A stretch of 64,000 nucleotides of DNA from Lepus europaeus. Lineage: Eukaryota; Chordata; Mammalia; Lagomorpha; Leporidae. Position numbers and translations under genes: made by a program. Positions 49,663 to 60,390 of the stretch are shown piece after piece. The notes below the pieces were generated by a model. The model was not told where the DNA came from and searched no databases. It was given only the letters and a program-made list of their open reading frames with translations. The stretch covers positions 50,156,716-50,220,715 of the forward strand of contig NC_084833.1 of assembly GCF_033115175.1 (NCBI RefSeq), read 5' to 3'. Each line of letters begins with the position of its first letter. Position 1 is the stretch's first letter.

Positions 49663-49975
49663 CTATTGACTTTCCTACTCCTGATTCAGGCCTTCCTGGG
49701 GCCTGACTACTCTCTGGCCCTTGGGTTGCATTTGTCATCCCCCATACTTTGCAGTAAGTCATTTTTTGTTTAAGCCAGATCAAATTGGTATGTATTGCAT
49801 CAACCAAAGAGCACTAAAATACAGGATTTCCCAAATGCTGAATTTATGGGTATTTCTCAAACACTTCACTCTTGTATGACTTCCCTCAGGATGTTTTCTT
49901 TGATCTGAAATTCACCTTTTCATCTCTGAATTCCTAGAATCTAGTTTAGTGTTTGGAACAACATAGGTGGTTACT

Positions 49976-50425
49976 ATGGTAGACAGAATAATAGCCTCCC
50001 CAAAATGCTATTTCCTTATCCCAAGGACCTTTGTATACCTGATCTTATATGGCAAAAGAAACTTTGGAGGTGTGATTAAATTAAAGATCTTGACATGAGG
50101 AGATTATCCACCAGACTCAGCATAATTACAAGGATCTTTTTAGGAGGGAGGCAAGATACTGAGAAAAAAATGAGGAAAAAGGAGCTGTGACCACAAAACC
50201 CGCTATTTGAGTGATGTGCTTTGAAAATGGAGGAAGAGGCTATAAACCAAGAAGGTACAAAAGGCAAGGAAACTGATTCTTCCTTGCAGACCCCGGAAAG
50301 AAAACTTTGTCAACACTTTTTCGACCTTGACCACCAGAACTAAGAGAATAAGCATTTATTCTGTTGTTTTAGGCCATTAAGTTTGTGTTCATTTGTTACA
50401 GCAGAAGTACAAAACTAATCTACTT
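49976..50425 (+). mobile_element. MaLR-type LTR (MLT1 group)
   Basis: 'ggtagacagaataatagcct', 'gtgattaaattaaagatctt' and 'ttgttttaggccattaagtt' follow the MLT1 order up to 'cagcagaagtacaaaacta'. Confidence 0.7.
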
Positions 50426-51263
50426 ATGCACTGACTCTTACATACTGACTGGTTGTTGAATAGTTTAAGGAATGAATGCAAAAACAAACAAAAAACACCT
50501 CTGTGGAGTATTTTTCTGCTTTTAGTCCTGATGCAAACTGAGCTACCGTAAGTCCAGGTAGTAGCCAGATCTACTGACCTCTTGCCCCAACCCTCACTGG
50601 TTGGAGCCCTGCTGAGTTCTATTGATTCTTACTCACCTACAATGGGCCAATGGGTTGCCCTTCGGAGTAGGGAGGTAGGCTATCCCACCATCCCCACTGT
50701 GGAAGGGGCTCCATAGCTGCATCCAGACCAACGCCAGGCTGCCTTTTGAAGGCTGGAAAACAAGAAATATCATCTCTTTCTCTTAAGCCACAGGAAAAAC
50801 TAAGGTCAAATTGTGATTATCTATGAAAGGTAAAATTTTAGGCGATTTTTAGTTTCATATTTGTTCTCTATGCTTTATAAGATTTCATATGAAACAAGTT
50901 CTGCCTAAGTGCAAAAAATAAATGAGAAAAAAATTTTTGTCCCAGGAAGTAAAAGGCATCTTTTACACAGGCTTTCAAAATAGCATGACACATCCATGAC
51001 TGTTTTATTTCTGGAAAACAAGTCAACAGTTTCAAGAACCATCCTGTTTTCAAAGGAAATGCATATTGAGATAAGAATGGAGTATTATATGGGATTAGGC
51101 TGACTGTTTTTCTCCGGCTGTCTCCAATGATTCCATTCAGCATCCGCAGCCAAAGGAGAACTCTGCATGTTGGCAGTGGAGGGGCAAACACACGCTCAGC
51201 AGGGGATGCAGGACTCTGGCCTTCGCAAGGATCTTTGTGGCATTATTTGCTTATTAGTTTATC
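50426..51263. other. Single-copy sequence, no gene seen
   Basis: A 107-codon minus frame (50868-51191) has no recognisable domain. Nothing else was identified. Confidence 0.45.
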
Positions 51264-51600
51264 TCAGGAGTTGGCAGACTTTTTCTGCGAAGGGCAAGAT
51301 AGTAAATATTTTAAGCTTTGCAGGCTCTACAATCTCTGTCACAAATACTCAATTCTGTCACTCTTGTGAAGACAGCCATCAACATAAGTGAAATAAGCAT
51401 GGCTGTATTCCAATAAAACTTTATTTATAGATACTGCAATCCGCAGTACATATAATTTTCATGTGTCACAAACTTCCATTTATCTTTTGACTTTTTTCCA
51501 ACCATTTAAACATGTAAAAATAATTCTTAGCTCACAGGTCATACAGAAACAGGCAGCAGATAGATTTTACCCATAATTGTAGCTGGCCAACTTCTGGTTT
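51264..51600. mobile_element. Old non-autonomous DNA transposon (hAT-like)
   Basis: The ends are inverted: 'caggagttggcagac' at the left and 'agctggccaacttctg' at the right. Inside are 'agtaaatattttaagctttg' and 'tattccaataaaactttatt', wording of a common mammalian hAT-type fossil whose name I cannot fix from memory. Confidence 0.6.
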
Positions 51601-52477
51601 ATATGACCTTTTGTTTTACAAAGAGTTCAAATAGACTTTTATTCTCAGTTATGTAATAAGGAATTTTCCTCATAAAAAGGTATTTGTACTGTTTTCAGAA
51701 ACACATACCAAAGCCATTACTTTATTATTGCAAATATACTATAATTATGCCTACAAGTTTAGAATATTTACATAATTAAAAGCTACTAACTGCCAAAAAC
51801 ATTCTATGAATTTTTAGATACTTCATCTAATAAGATACCAGATAGGGATCTTAATGTCTGTTAGGAATAAGGGAGTACATTTTAAAGTTCACGAAAAACA
51901 AGAAAATGTTCATTTTTTTGCAGAAAATTGTAATCCATGCATAATTTTTTTCTAAATATATATTTTCCATGGGCTTTATGAAGACCACTCATATGTTACA
52001 TATATTGTGCTGTGTGAAAGTGAACCCACGTGCTTAGGAATTGCCACTTGGCAATGCAACTACTGTCCACAGAAAAGTGGACATGAAATGGTAAAACAAG
52101 AATGCCCCCAAGTGGCAGCAGCTAAAGGAGAGACTCTCAACCAGGAATCTCCTCACACTAAGGCAGGCAGAATTGAATACCTGAATTGCCACTGCCAAGG
52201 CAGAATGCTGATCCCCCAGAAACAGAGAGCTCAGATTAGAAGACAGGAAGCAAGAGGACCTGGCAAATGGAGAGATAGGTCATTCCTAGGGCAATTAGAA
52301 ATTATACTTTGTAAAGTATATTGGAGGTAACAATATTCCTTAGTGCAATTGATAAATACCGGACTCTAAGTGAACTTTGAACAGGTTCATAAGCAGATTA
52401 AGAATGGATGCTCTAATAAAAGGAAGGGACAAGCCTGGGAAATAATACTCGTACGAACTTGTCCTGAAATTCAATGC
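51601..52477. other. Single-copy sequence, no gene seen
   Basis: A 107-codon plus frame (52007-52330) has no recognised domain. Confidence 0.45.
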
Positions 52478-52690
52478 AGTATGGCATTTAAGTTCACAGA
52501 CCCTGGAAGCATACTGCCCGGGACTGAACCCAGCTCTGCCACCTGCTAGCTGTGTAACTTAACCTTCCATGTCGTCTCCATGCCATTTTGAAGAAATGGT
52601 ATCTGTGAGTGACAAAGCAACTAATACTCATATTATAAATTTCTTAGAACAGTGCTTGGCACAGTGAGGGCTATATTAGTGTTAACTAGT
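52478..52690 (+). mobile_element. MIR SINE
   Basis: 'gactgaacccagctctgcca', 'cctgctagctgtgtaactta' and 'agtgcttggcacagtgaggg' match the MIR core and end. Confidence 0.8.
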
Positions 52691-52930
52691 GTCAGTATGA
52701 CTTTTTCAAACTTTTAACTTTGAATTCTTATTCCATGCCAGGTACAATGCAGAGACTATGAGAGGGGTTAACTCAGTTAATTCTCATAACAGTCCTATGA
52801 GTTTCACAATTATTTCCTATTTTATGGATGACAAAATTGAGGCAGGGAAGTTACGTCAACCAAGAGCACCAAGCTAGTAAGCCTTAGCATTGCACTTGGG
52901 ATCAAGTAGCCAAACTGTAGGGCTAATGCC
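52691..52930 (+). mobile_element. L2 LINE fragment
   Basis: 'tccatgccaggtacaatgca', 'ctcataacagtcctatgagt' and 'gatgacaaaattgaggcagg' are L2 3' wording. Confidence 0.65.
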
Positions 52931-53080
52931 CTCCCTTCCTTGCCTCCCAGTGGAAAGGGGTAGCTCCAGGTAAGTATGACCTGAGAAGGAAAAACCCACG
53001 TCACCTGGTCTATCTTAGCTCTGGTATACCCACCTCAACATCGCTACTTAGAAATCTAACAGTCCTTGCAAACTTTCAAG

Positions 53081-53085
53081 ATGAG
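53081..53085 (+). repeat. Proviral target-site duplication, left copy
   Basis: 'atgag' directly precedes the left LTR and recurs directly after the right LTR at 59422-59426. Confidence 0.85.
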
Positions 53086-53495
53086 TGTCGGACCCTCGCC
53101 AGCAAGGGTCCAACGCGATCACGACACGGTCACTGTTTCTCGGTTCTCAAGGAACTTTTACTTGTGGGGGCAGAAGGAAAGAGTGAGGGGGAGAGAAGAA
53201 AAGAGGAGGAGGAGCTCCAAGCCCAATTCCCAATGTCCCTTTATACCCCAAGTCCCGTGGAGCATCCGCTCCACAGCCAATAGCGGCTCTCTTCATGCGC
53301 AGTTCACGCTGGTGTCGCCCAATCAGATGAAAGGACGTGTATAGTCTCAGGTCGAAAGTTCATCTGTTTCACCGGGTTCCTCCTAGTTGTTTATGCGGAG
53401 TCCATTCTGTTTCATCTGTTTCACCTGGCTGTTTTCGTGGGCCTTGTGGTCGACCGATTGCTGCAAGCTATGCAGATGGCCTGCGGTTCCCCACA
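53086..53495 (-). mobile_element. 3' LTR of class II endogenous retrovirus
   Basis: A 410-bp LTR bounded by TG...CA. On the minus strand it has inverted CCAAT boxes, a TATA box (TATAAAGGG at about 53237-53245) and an AGTAAA-type poly(A) signal near 53157. It is almost identical to the LTR at 58990-59421, with about eight substitutions counted by eye and a 22-bp difference close to the U3 start. It follows a polypurine tract. Confidence 0.95.
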
Positions 53496-53496
53496 G

Positions 53497-53509
53497 CTCC
53501 CCCTTTTTT
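53497..53509 (-). promoter_or_regulatory. Proviral polypurine tract
   Basis: The minus strand reads AAAAAAGGGGGAG immediately next to the 3' LTR. This is the plus-strand primer of a retrovirus. Confidence 0.9.
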
Positions 53510-53651
53510 GTTATTTATGGCGCGGAGTCATGCCTGTCTTAGGTTCCCAGCGATGCGCCACCTGCTTACCCGTCATCAAAACATTGGGAAGCATGTCCCA
53601 AGTTCTGTCTTAGGTTGCTAGGGGCACTCGCTAGTGATTACCCGTCTTTGG

Positions 53652-53834
53652 CTACTGCTCCATCATGTCAAGCCATATCTGTTGCTGAGGGTCAGAGCGA
53701 TACATAGCAAGCATAGCCTGTCGGACCACTAGGTTAGTGCGTTGCTGACTCCTGACTACTGCCAGGATGACTCTGCTAATTAGGAGGAAGGCAATCAATA
53801 AGACTATCAATAGGCAAAGAAACAGTCTCTTCAT
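53652..53834 (-). CDS. Short membrane-protein ORF in place of env
   Basis: A 60-codon frame starts 8 bases after the pol stop. Residues about 4-28 are strongly hydrophobic (LFLCLLIVLLIAFLLI opening), followed by a polar tail ending in acidic and Gln residues. It has no surface-subunit or fusion-peptide features. It may be the membrane anchor and tail left after env deletion, or an independent small ORF. A GTG one codon upstream is in frame. Expression is unknown. Confidence 0.4.
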   Translation of the reverse strand: MKRLFLCLLIVLLIAFLLISRVILAVVRSQQRTNLVVRQAMLAMYRSDPQQQIWLDMMEQ

Positions 53835-53844
53835 CACTTATAAG

Positions 53845-56400
53845 CTAGTCACTTTCTATTATCGATGAGTCTGTTGTAGTTTCCACTGGGAAGGGTTCGT
53901 CAGGGATTTTTGCGAGGAGTCGAATCCTCCTTTCCGGCGTCCAAATCGGTTGGGAAGCCCCCTGCAGAAAAAAGCAGACAGCGCCTCGTACCCTTCTTAG
54001 TAGGGGATACGGGCCTTTCCATTGGTTATCTTGTAAGTCCTTCCACATAACCCACTGCACTGGCTCCTTGTCAGCCAAATAGGAATGTAACTCAGGAGTT
54101 TTGCCACACTTTTTCTTATTCAAAAAATTTATAGTATATAGAGCTATAGCTAATGCATCGCGATTAGCTACCACATATTCTCCTATTCCCCCTTTTTGTG
54201 TATTAAGGTTTTTAAGTACAGGTGAGTTCGTTCAATTATTGCCTGCCCTTGGGGATTATAGGGCACACCTGTAGCATGCTTTATGCCGAATTCTTTTAAG
54301 AATGTAGCAAAACGGGCCGAAGTGTACGCCAGCCCATTATCTGTTTTAATAATCTGGGGCACCCCCCAAGCAGCAAAGGACTGTAGACAGTGTTGAATTA
54401 CTGTTGAGTTCCTTCTTTGTTTAGAGCCGTGGCTGACACAATTCCAGAGAACATGTCCACTGACACGTGCAAACAGCTCTGGCGTCCAAAAGACAGGATG
54501 TGAGTAACATCCATTTGCCAGATATGGCATGGCCAGAGGCCACAGGGGTTGGCTCCCGCCGGAAGTTTGGGGACGGTGAAAACAACACATTTCTCACAAG
54601 ATTTAATAATATCCTCAGCTTGGCTGCGAGGAATATTGTATTTTTGACTTAAGGTAGTACTGTTTACATGCCACTTAGAGTGAAACTGCTTTACTTCTTC
54701 AAAAGTAGAGCAGGCAAGCAGAAAGCGAGAATAGTAATCAGCTAACATATTGCCCTAAGAGGTCCGGGTAAGTTGGAGTGAGCCCTAATATGATCTATAA
54801 ATATAGGTTGTGACCTTCATAATAACTCAGCAACTTGCTGCAAATAGGGATATATGGAAGAAGCCTTGGAAATGTGGCATACTTTATCTACCATCCTAAC
54901 AGCATTAACCACATACACACTATCCGATAAGATATTCAGGGGACCTGTTTCTTTTTCCAGTATGGTTGCAATAATGGCCAATTCAGCATGTTGGGGAGAA
55001 GGGGACGCAGTTTTGCACCATCAGTAAACACAGTCGGAGCTCCCTCTATAGGACTTTTGCGCACCCTTTTGATCCGTACTACAGGAACCTGTGCGCAGAA
55101 TGTAACAAAGGGATAAGTTGGATAGTGATTATCCACTTCTATATATAACGCCCAAGTCCAAATTTCCTTCATCCATGCTTCTGTAGCCTTTCTACCAAAG
55201 GGAACGATGCATCGCTCCGGGTATTTTCCAGAAATTTCCATAGTTCTGTGGGCCGCAGCAAGGATTAAATCGGCTGTGGCTGCTCCTTGAGTGTACAACA
55301 CCCGAGGTAAGTGGGAATGCGGATACACAAACAACAGGGGACCTCCTTGCCATATCACTGCAAAGGGATTTAAATGCTCTAGAAAAACCAAAACTTCTGC
55401 AGGTTGTGACACATCACACCTTTGCATCTACATGATTTTAAGGCGCTCTTCAACTTTTTGTAAGATTGCAGCTGCCTCTGGGGTCAGCATACGAGGTGAG
55501 GCAAGCTGTGAATCGCCTTCAAAATGTTAAACAATGGGCGCATTTCATCAGTGGTTAGTTTACAATAAGGCCGTATCCAGTTTAAGTTACCGCATAATTT
55601 TTGGAAGTCATTTAACATTCTAAGTCCTGCGGTGGATATGACAAAATCTAAAGGGGCCACCGTAGTTGGTGTTAACCTTAGCCCTAGGTACTGGACCACG
55701 GTGCCCTTTTGAATCTTTTCTGGTGCAATTTGTAACCTTGCAGTCTGCAAGCATAAGGTTAGCATGGTAAACGCTCTTTCTAGGGTGTCCTCCCTCGGGG
55801 CTGCCAACAACAGGTCATCCATATAATGATAGACTTTAACATCTAAACAATGCTGCCGCACTGGTTCTATGGCTTGTGACACATACATCTGACAAAGTCG
55901 GGCTATTAGTCATGCCCTGGGGAAGAACCTTCCATTCAAAGCGCTTATCTGGGCCTGAACTGTAAAGGCAAACCTCTGCATGTCAAGGGGATTCAGCAGG
56001 ATAGAAAGAAGCAATCCTTTAAGTAAGTCAATCACTATGATGGGCCAGGCCTTTGGAATCATTGCGGGAACTGATAGTCCTGGCTTAACACCCCCATGGG
56101 CTGCATCTGTTTATTGATGGCCCTTAAATTGTGTAACAACCGAAACTTGCCCGATTTCTTTTTTATAACAAAAATTGGGGTGTTCCAAGGTGAGGTGGAT
56201 GGTTGAATATCCCCCGCCTCTAATTGTTGCTGAACGAGCTCATGAACTGCAGCCAACTCTTGAGGAAGGGCCACTGGGGTATCCATATCGGGTTGTCATC
56301 TAGCCAATTTAATGGCAATGGGGATGGCTGCAGCGCAGTGGCCCCCAAGAAAAACCCAGGCCTTGTCGGCCTTCGCTCCCTCGGGGTTCAAGAGTATCTT
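53845..56400 (-). pseudogene. Proviral pol (RT, RNase H, integrase), broken
   Basis: Pieces in order: RT fingers (56059-56286), RT palm with YMDD at about 55814-55825 (55484-55888), RT connection to the start of RNase H with TDGA (54936-55427), integrase HHCC zinc domain and first catalytic Asp (54398-54748), integrase core with second Asp and Glu 36 residues apart (54183-54590), and integrase C-terminal domain (53845-54174). The catalytic D,D-35-E residues survive at about 54511, 54341 and 54233. Frames change several times and there are stops in the RT palm and RNase H, so no enzyme can be made. Confidence 0.92.
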
Positions 56401-57164
56401 ATTCCTTGTTCCTGTTTTCCCAGTCCTCCTCCTGCGTATCCCATCTTTCTCATCATTTCCCACCCCAGGGATTCATTAGTTAACTGCAAATGAAGTTGCT
56501 CTAAGACATCCCTCCCCCATAAAGTTACAGGGATGGCACACACATAAGGTTGTACTTTGCCTGTGGTGCCTTCTTGATCTTTCCAGTCTAGCACTTGCGC
56601 ACTTCGGAATGGGGCAACACCGGTGCCTAATCCTACCAAGGTGTTATCTCCTTCCTGGAGGGGCCATGAAGGAGGCCAGTCTTGTTCGGAGATAATACTA
56701 ACATCTGTGCCCGTATTTAACAGCCCCTTGATTGCCTTTCCTTTGATAATAAGAGTCCATAGTGGGCGCTCGCCAAGAGTCATAGTGAGGGCTGCAAAAT
56801 GCTTTCCTTGATTACCTCTAGTATCCTTTACAGGGCTTATTATTAGCAGCTGAGCGACGGGCTGCAATGGCAACAGTTGCACTATCCCCTTAGTAGATTG
56901 GAACATTACTTTGAGCTGTGAACAAGGCAACTGAATAAGCCCCGTTATAACCACTAATCCCTTTAATGAATTTGTAGCCCTTCCTATAATAACGCCTAAA
57001 CCGTTGATATCATCCATGGGCTCTCGAGGTTCCACATCTATTGCGTGGATTCCCATTTGAGGTGTTAATACTAAATAGTTGGTGGCTCGCAGCTCTGTGC
57101 AGTAAACGCTTGCCAGTCCTTTTGAGACGGTCCTACTCCTCCCATGGTTTGTCCTCTCACTCAT
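56388..57164 (-). pseudogene. Proviral dUTPase-protease (pro) ORF with lost active site
   Basis: An open 258-codon frame holds a diverged dUTPase-like domain (about residues 28-110), a retroviral aspartic protease (about 130-230) and a G-patch (233-255, GWEMMRKMGYAGGGLGK), the betaretroviral arrangement. The protease motif reads NTGTD at residues 150-154 where DTG(A)D is expected, so the catalytic Asp is Asn (codon at 56715-56717). GRDVL near residue 218 is the conserved protease helix. The frame is intact but the enzyme should be dead. Confidence 0.9.
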
Positions 57165-57179
57165 TGAGTTTTTGGGCCC

Positions 57180-58785
57180 CTACCACTCGTTTTTTTGGAA
57201 TGTACTATTCTGGCCACTTAATCTGGTGGGTGATAGGAGCGGATTGCCTGCCTTATCTTGCTTGGAATAGCACTCATTTGCCCAATGGTTGCCTTTACCG
57301 TATCGAGGGCACAGTCCTGGTTGGTGTCCCAATTGTCTCTGTTCTGTACATTCCCTTTTCATGTGACCTTCTTTTCCACACTTAAAACATCTTTGTCCTA
57401 GCCCGTTATTGCGTATAATTTTGGCCATGGCAATTGCTGCGTGCTCTCCCGAGGCTACTTCATCCTATGACATCCCTACAGATTTTTAGAAAGGTGGGAA
57501 TGTCCTTATGCTGCCAGGGTCTTAGAGCCTCAAGGCAGGTTTTGTTTGCTTGTTCATAGGCTAACCTTTGGACTAAAGGCATAGCCTCATCCATGGTCTC
57601 AAAGATATTGCCAGCAGCCTCCATTAATCTGTTCACAAAATCAGCATAGGGCTCTGTTGGGCCTTGTATAATCTTGGATAAACTGTGTCTGATCTCCCCT
57701 TTCCTTGGAATGACCTTCCACGCCCTCCAAGCTAGTTCTCTCACTTGCATCAAAACCTCATTAGGGCATCTAGCCTGAGCATGTTCGTCATTAAAAGCCC
57801 CTCCCCCATTTAGCATATCCTCGTTCCAGGCTGGCTGACCATTCCTAGCGTTATCATGGGCCTGAGCCCTCGCAAGCTCTCTGTAAGCCACGGACCAGAG
57901 GAGGAAGTCTCCCCCACCAAGCACTGCCTTAGCTAGGTTCCTCCAGTCCTCTGGGACTAGCCCATTGGTGCCTATGTTATCTAGGACCGCTTTAGTAAAG
58001 TTAGCATGTGGTCCATATAATTGTACTGATTGTTGTAATTCCTTCAACAATTTATGGTCCAGGGGGGTCCATCCCCGGTTGCCCTGCGTGTCCACTATCA
58101 CAGGGAAAGCCTGATTTATGTGGTGATATTCTTCCCACTTAGGGGGAGTGCCTCGTCCTCCTGCCAGTTTTTCTCGAGGAGGTTCCGGGGAGAAGCCCCT
58201 GCCTTTTATCTCTCTCGTGGAGGAGGAGTCCTCCGGAGGGGGGAAGAGTCTTGGTTAAGGTGATCGGTTGCCATGATGGCCGATCCTGCAAAGTTAGGTT
58301 AGCCAGTTTGCAGCAACACGGAGGAACTCCTCCTACGGGCAAATATGCCGAACAGGGGGGGGTGCAGAAGGAAGGGGTCTCTCATCCTCCCTATCTCTCT
58401 GTCCCAACCCATATTGGTCCTCTCTGTCTTCATCTTCTTCGTCTCCATCTAGGCTCCCAGATGGAAATTCTCTCTGTGTTTCCTCTAGTAAATCAGCCCC
58501 TTCATCTAAGAGGGTTGCTATTTCCTCCGAGTCATTACGGAGAGCTGGGTCGATCAGTTGCCATAACCTAAGGACTTCAGGCAATTTCTCTGCTGCCCTC
58601 AATTGTCTTCCGACCCTATGCCATTGTTCCTGATCTAACTCGCCACTCTCCACGAACCAGGGTGAGGTCTGAGCAACGGCTCTAGTGAATGCACATATAG
58701 TGGCTGCTTTCACGGGCGTCCCCGCTACTTTTAAAAGACAGCTTAATTACAGGCGCAACCTGGTTGTCGAGGGAGTGTTTCCCAT
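57180..58785 (-). pseudogene. Proviral gag, broken
   Basis: The ATG at 58783-58785 begins a Met-Gly-Asn opening suited to myristoylation, but codon 13 is a TAA (58747-58749). The matrix region continues open to 58333 (PWF motif and an acidic DGDEEDEDRED segment). The proline-rich middle changes frame between about 58,330 and 58,250. Capsid with the major homology region (QGPTEPYADFVNRL) is open at 57460-58101. A further frame change near 57,462 separates it from nucleocapsid (57180-57428). The first zinc knuckle is intact; the second has Tyr in place of its second Cys. Confidence 0.92.
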
Positions 58786-58969
58786 TGTTTTTTCCCGTAC
58801 CAACCCTAGGCTTTTTATATCACCCGCCTAGATTCCTGTGTTTTACACACGTTCTACTTTCCCTATTCCCTTTTTTCCGGTACCAACCCTAGGCTTTTTA
58901 TATCACCGCCTAGATTTCCGTGTCTTATGTTCAAACTTTTCTTACCTGCTTTCAGCGACCGGTCCGGCT
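58786..58969 (-). repeat. Proviral leader with imperfect direct repeat
   Basis: Two copies of a 48-bp unit at 58798-58845 and 58880-58927, both opening (plus strand) 'gtaccaaccctaggcttttt' and differing by small substitutions and a 1-bp indel. They lie between the primer site and gag, where packaging signals usually sit. Confidence 0.85.
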
Positions 58970-58987
58970 ATCCGAGTCACGGCACCA
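58970..58987 (-). promoter_or_regulatory. Proviral primer-binding site, tRNA-His type
   Basis: The plus strand here equals the 3' end of mammalian tRNA-His including CCA, over 18 bases as I recall that tRNA. It sits 2 bp from the 5' LTR edge, as expected for a retroviral primer site. Confidence 0.85.
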
Positions 58988-58989
58988 CT

Positions 58990-59421
58990 TGTTGGACCCT
59001 CACCACCAAGGGTCCAACGCAATCACGACATGGTCACTGTTTCTCGGTTCTCAAGGAACTTTTACTTGTGGGGGCAGAAGGAAAGAGTGAGGGGGAGAGA
59101 AGAAAAGAGGAGGAGGAGCTCCAAGCCCAATTCCCAATGTCCCTTTATACCCCAAGTCCCGTGGAGCATCCGCTCCACAGCCAATAGCGGCTCTCTTCAT
59201 GTGCAGTTCACGCTGGTGTCGCCCAATCAGATGAAAGGACGCGTATAGTCTCAGGTCGAAAGTTCATCTGTTTCACCGGGTTCCTCCTAGTTGTTTATGC
59301 GGAGTCCATTCTGTTTCATCTGTTTCACCTGGCTGTTTTCGTGGGCCTTGTGGTCGACCGATTGCTGCAAGCTATGCAGATGAGGAGGTTCTCACAGGTG
59401 GCCAGCCTGTGGTTCCCCACA
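58990..59421 (-). mobile_element. 5' LTR of class II endogenous retrovirus
   Basis: A 432-bp LTR, TG...CA, with the same TATA box (about 59141-59149) and CCAAT boxes as the 3' LTR. It carries 22 extra bases near the U3 start ('ggaggttctcacaggtggcc' region at about 59384-59405). The U5 end forms a short inverted repeat (GGACCCT/AGGGTCC). Confidence 0.95.
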
Positions 59422-59426
59422 ATGAG
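59422..59426 (+). repeat. Proviral target-site duplication, right copy
   Basis: 'atgag' immediately follows the right LTR and matches 53081-53085. Confidence 0.85.
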
Positions 59427-59429
59427 CTT

Positions 59430-60390
59430 TCAGTTTCCCCAAAACCTGCTCCTCCCATACTTTCTATGTCTTGTTTAACAGAGATACCATCTTTCCAGTT
59501 GCTCAGCCCATACATTTGAGATCATCTTTGACCTCTCTCTCACTCCACACAGTCAATCTAACAACACATTCCAGTTGGTTTTACCTTCTACCTTCTACCA
59601 GCTTCCATGCCCCATCACCTCCCACTGCTACGCAGCCTGTTGCAGTTGCTCTCACTGCCTCCTGCCTTGGTTGCTATGGGAACCTCTAACCTATCTTCCT
59701 GCATCCTCTCACACTCTCTCACAAAAGTCTATAATCAGCACCCTGTCCTGAATGCCCTGTGTCCCTTCCTTATTCTCTCTTGGTAGCATTTGTCACCTTC
59801 CATTCTATAAAATTTACTTACATTCTACTAGAAGAGAGAGACAAGAAATAAGTGTTACACGGGGAGGAATTTTGTTTGTTCTGTATACTGTTAAAATATA
59901 GGTCACATCACATCACTTCTGTATACTCAAGATCCATCAAAGCTCCTCTTTGCACTCAGAGTATCAAAGACCTTGCCAACACACCAGCCATCTCCACACA
60001 CTCCCTGCTCTAGCCTGTGCACATCCTCTGCATTCCACCTAGGACCCTTCTTCCCCCAGGAAAGCTCAGGCCTTACTCCTTTTCCTTCATTCCTTTCATA
60101 CTTCAATGATTCCCTGGATAATTGTATTTCCTGGCTACTCAAATTCAGCCCCACCCTACTCAAAGCATTTCCTGACCTTTTGCATTGTTTTATCTTTTCT
60201 CTGTAGCACTACCTACCATTTGCATTTTATTTCATACACTTTTATATTTTACTTATTTATATTTTTATAGTCTGACTTCCCTCCTAAAATATATATCTGT
60301 TTTGTGCATTGTTACAGCTGTAGCACCTAAAAGAGTCCTTTGCACACAGCAGGGACTCAATAAACATTGAATAAATATCAGAATGAATGA
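59430..60390 (+). mobile_element. L2 LINE, long 3' portion
   Basis: 'tctttgacctctctctcact', 'tcatcactt'-type wording, 'cctaaaatatatatctgttt' and the end 'gggactcaataaacattgaa' follow an L2 from its coding remnant to its 3' end. The provirus inserted at its upstream side. Confidence 0.65.

Larger units (their letters stand above)
53086..59421 (-). mobile_element. Complete env-less betaretrovirus-like provirus (RERV-H-like)
   Basis: LTR, tRNA-His primer site, leader, gag, dUTPase/pro, pol, polypurine tract, LTR, with a 5-bp duplication. The pro G-patch, dUTPase and pol order mark a class II (beta/IAP-like) element. Likeness to the rabbit RERV-H group is from memory and not tested. Its flanks read as L2 sequence (left about 53040-53080, right from 59427). 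It lacks env. Confidence 0.88.

Noticed and set aside
53066..53621. Plus-strand frames across the left LTR
   Set aside because: An identical frame occurs in the right LTR (58838-59248). They are antisense to the provirus and carry no retroviral domain.
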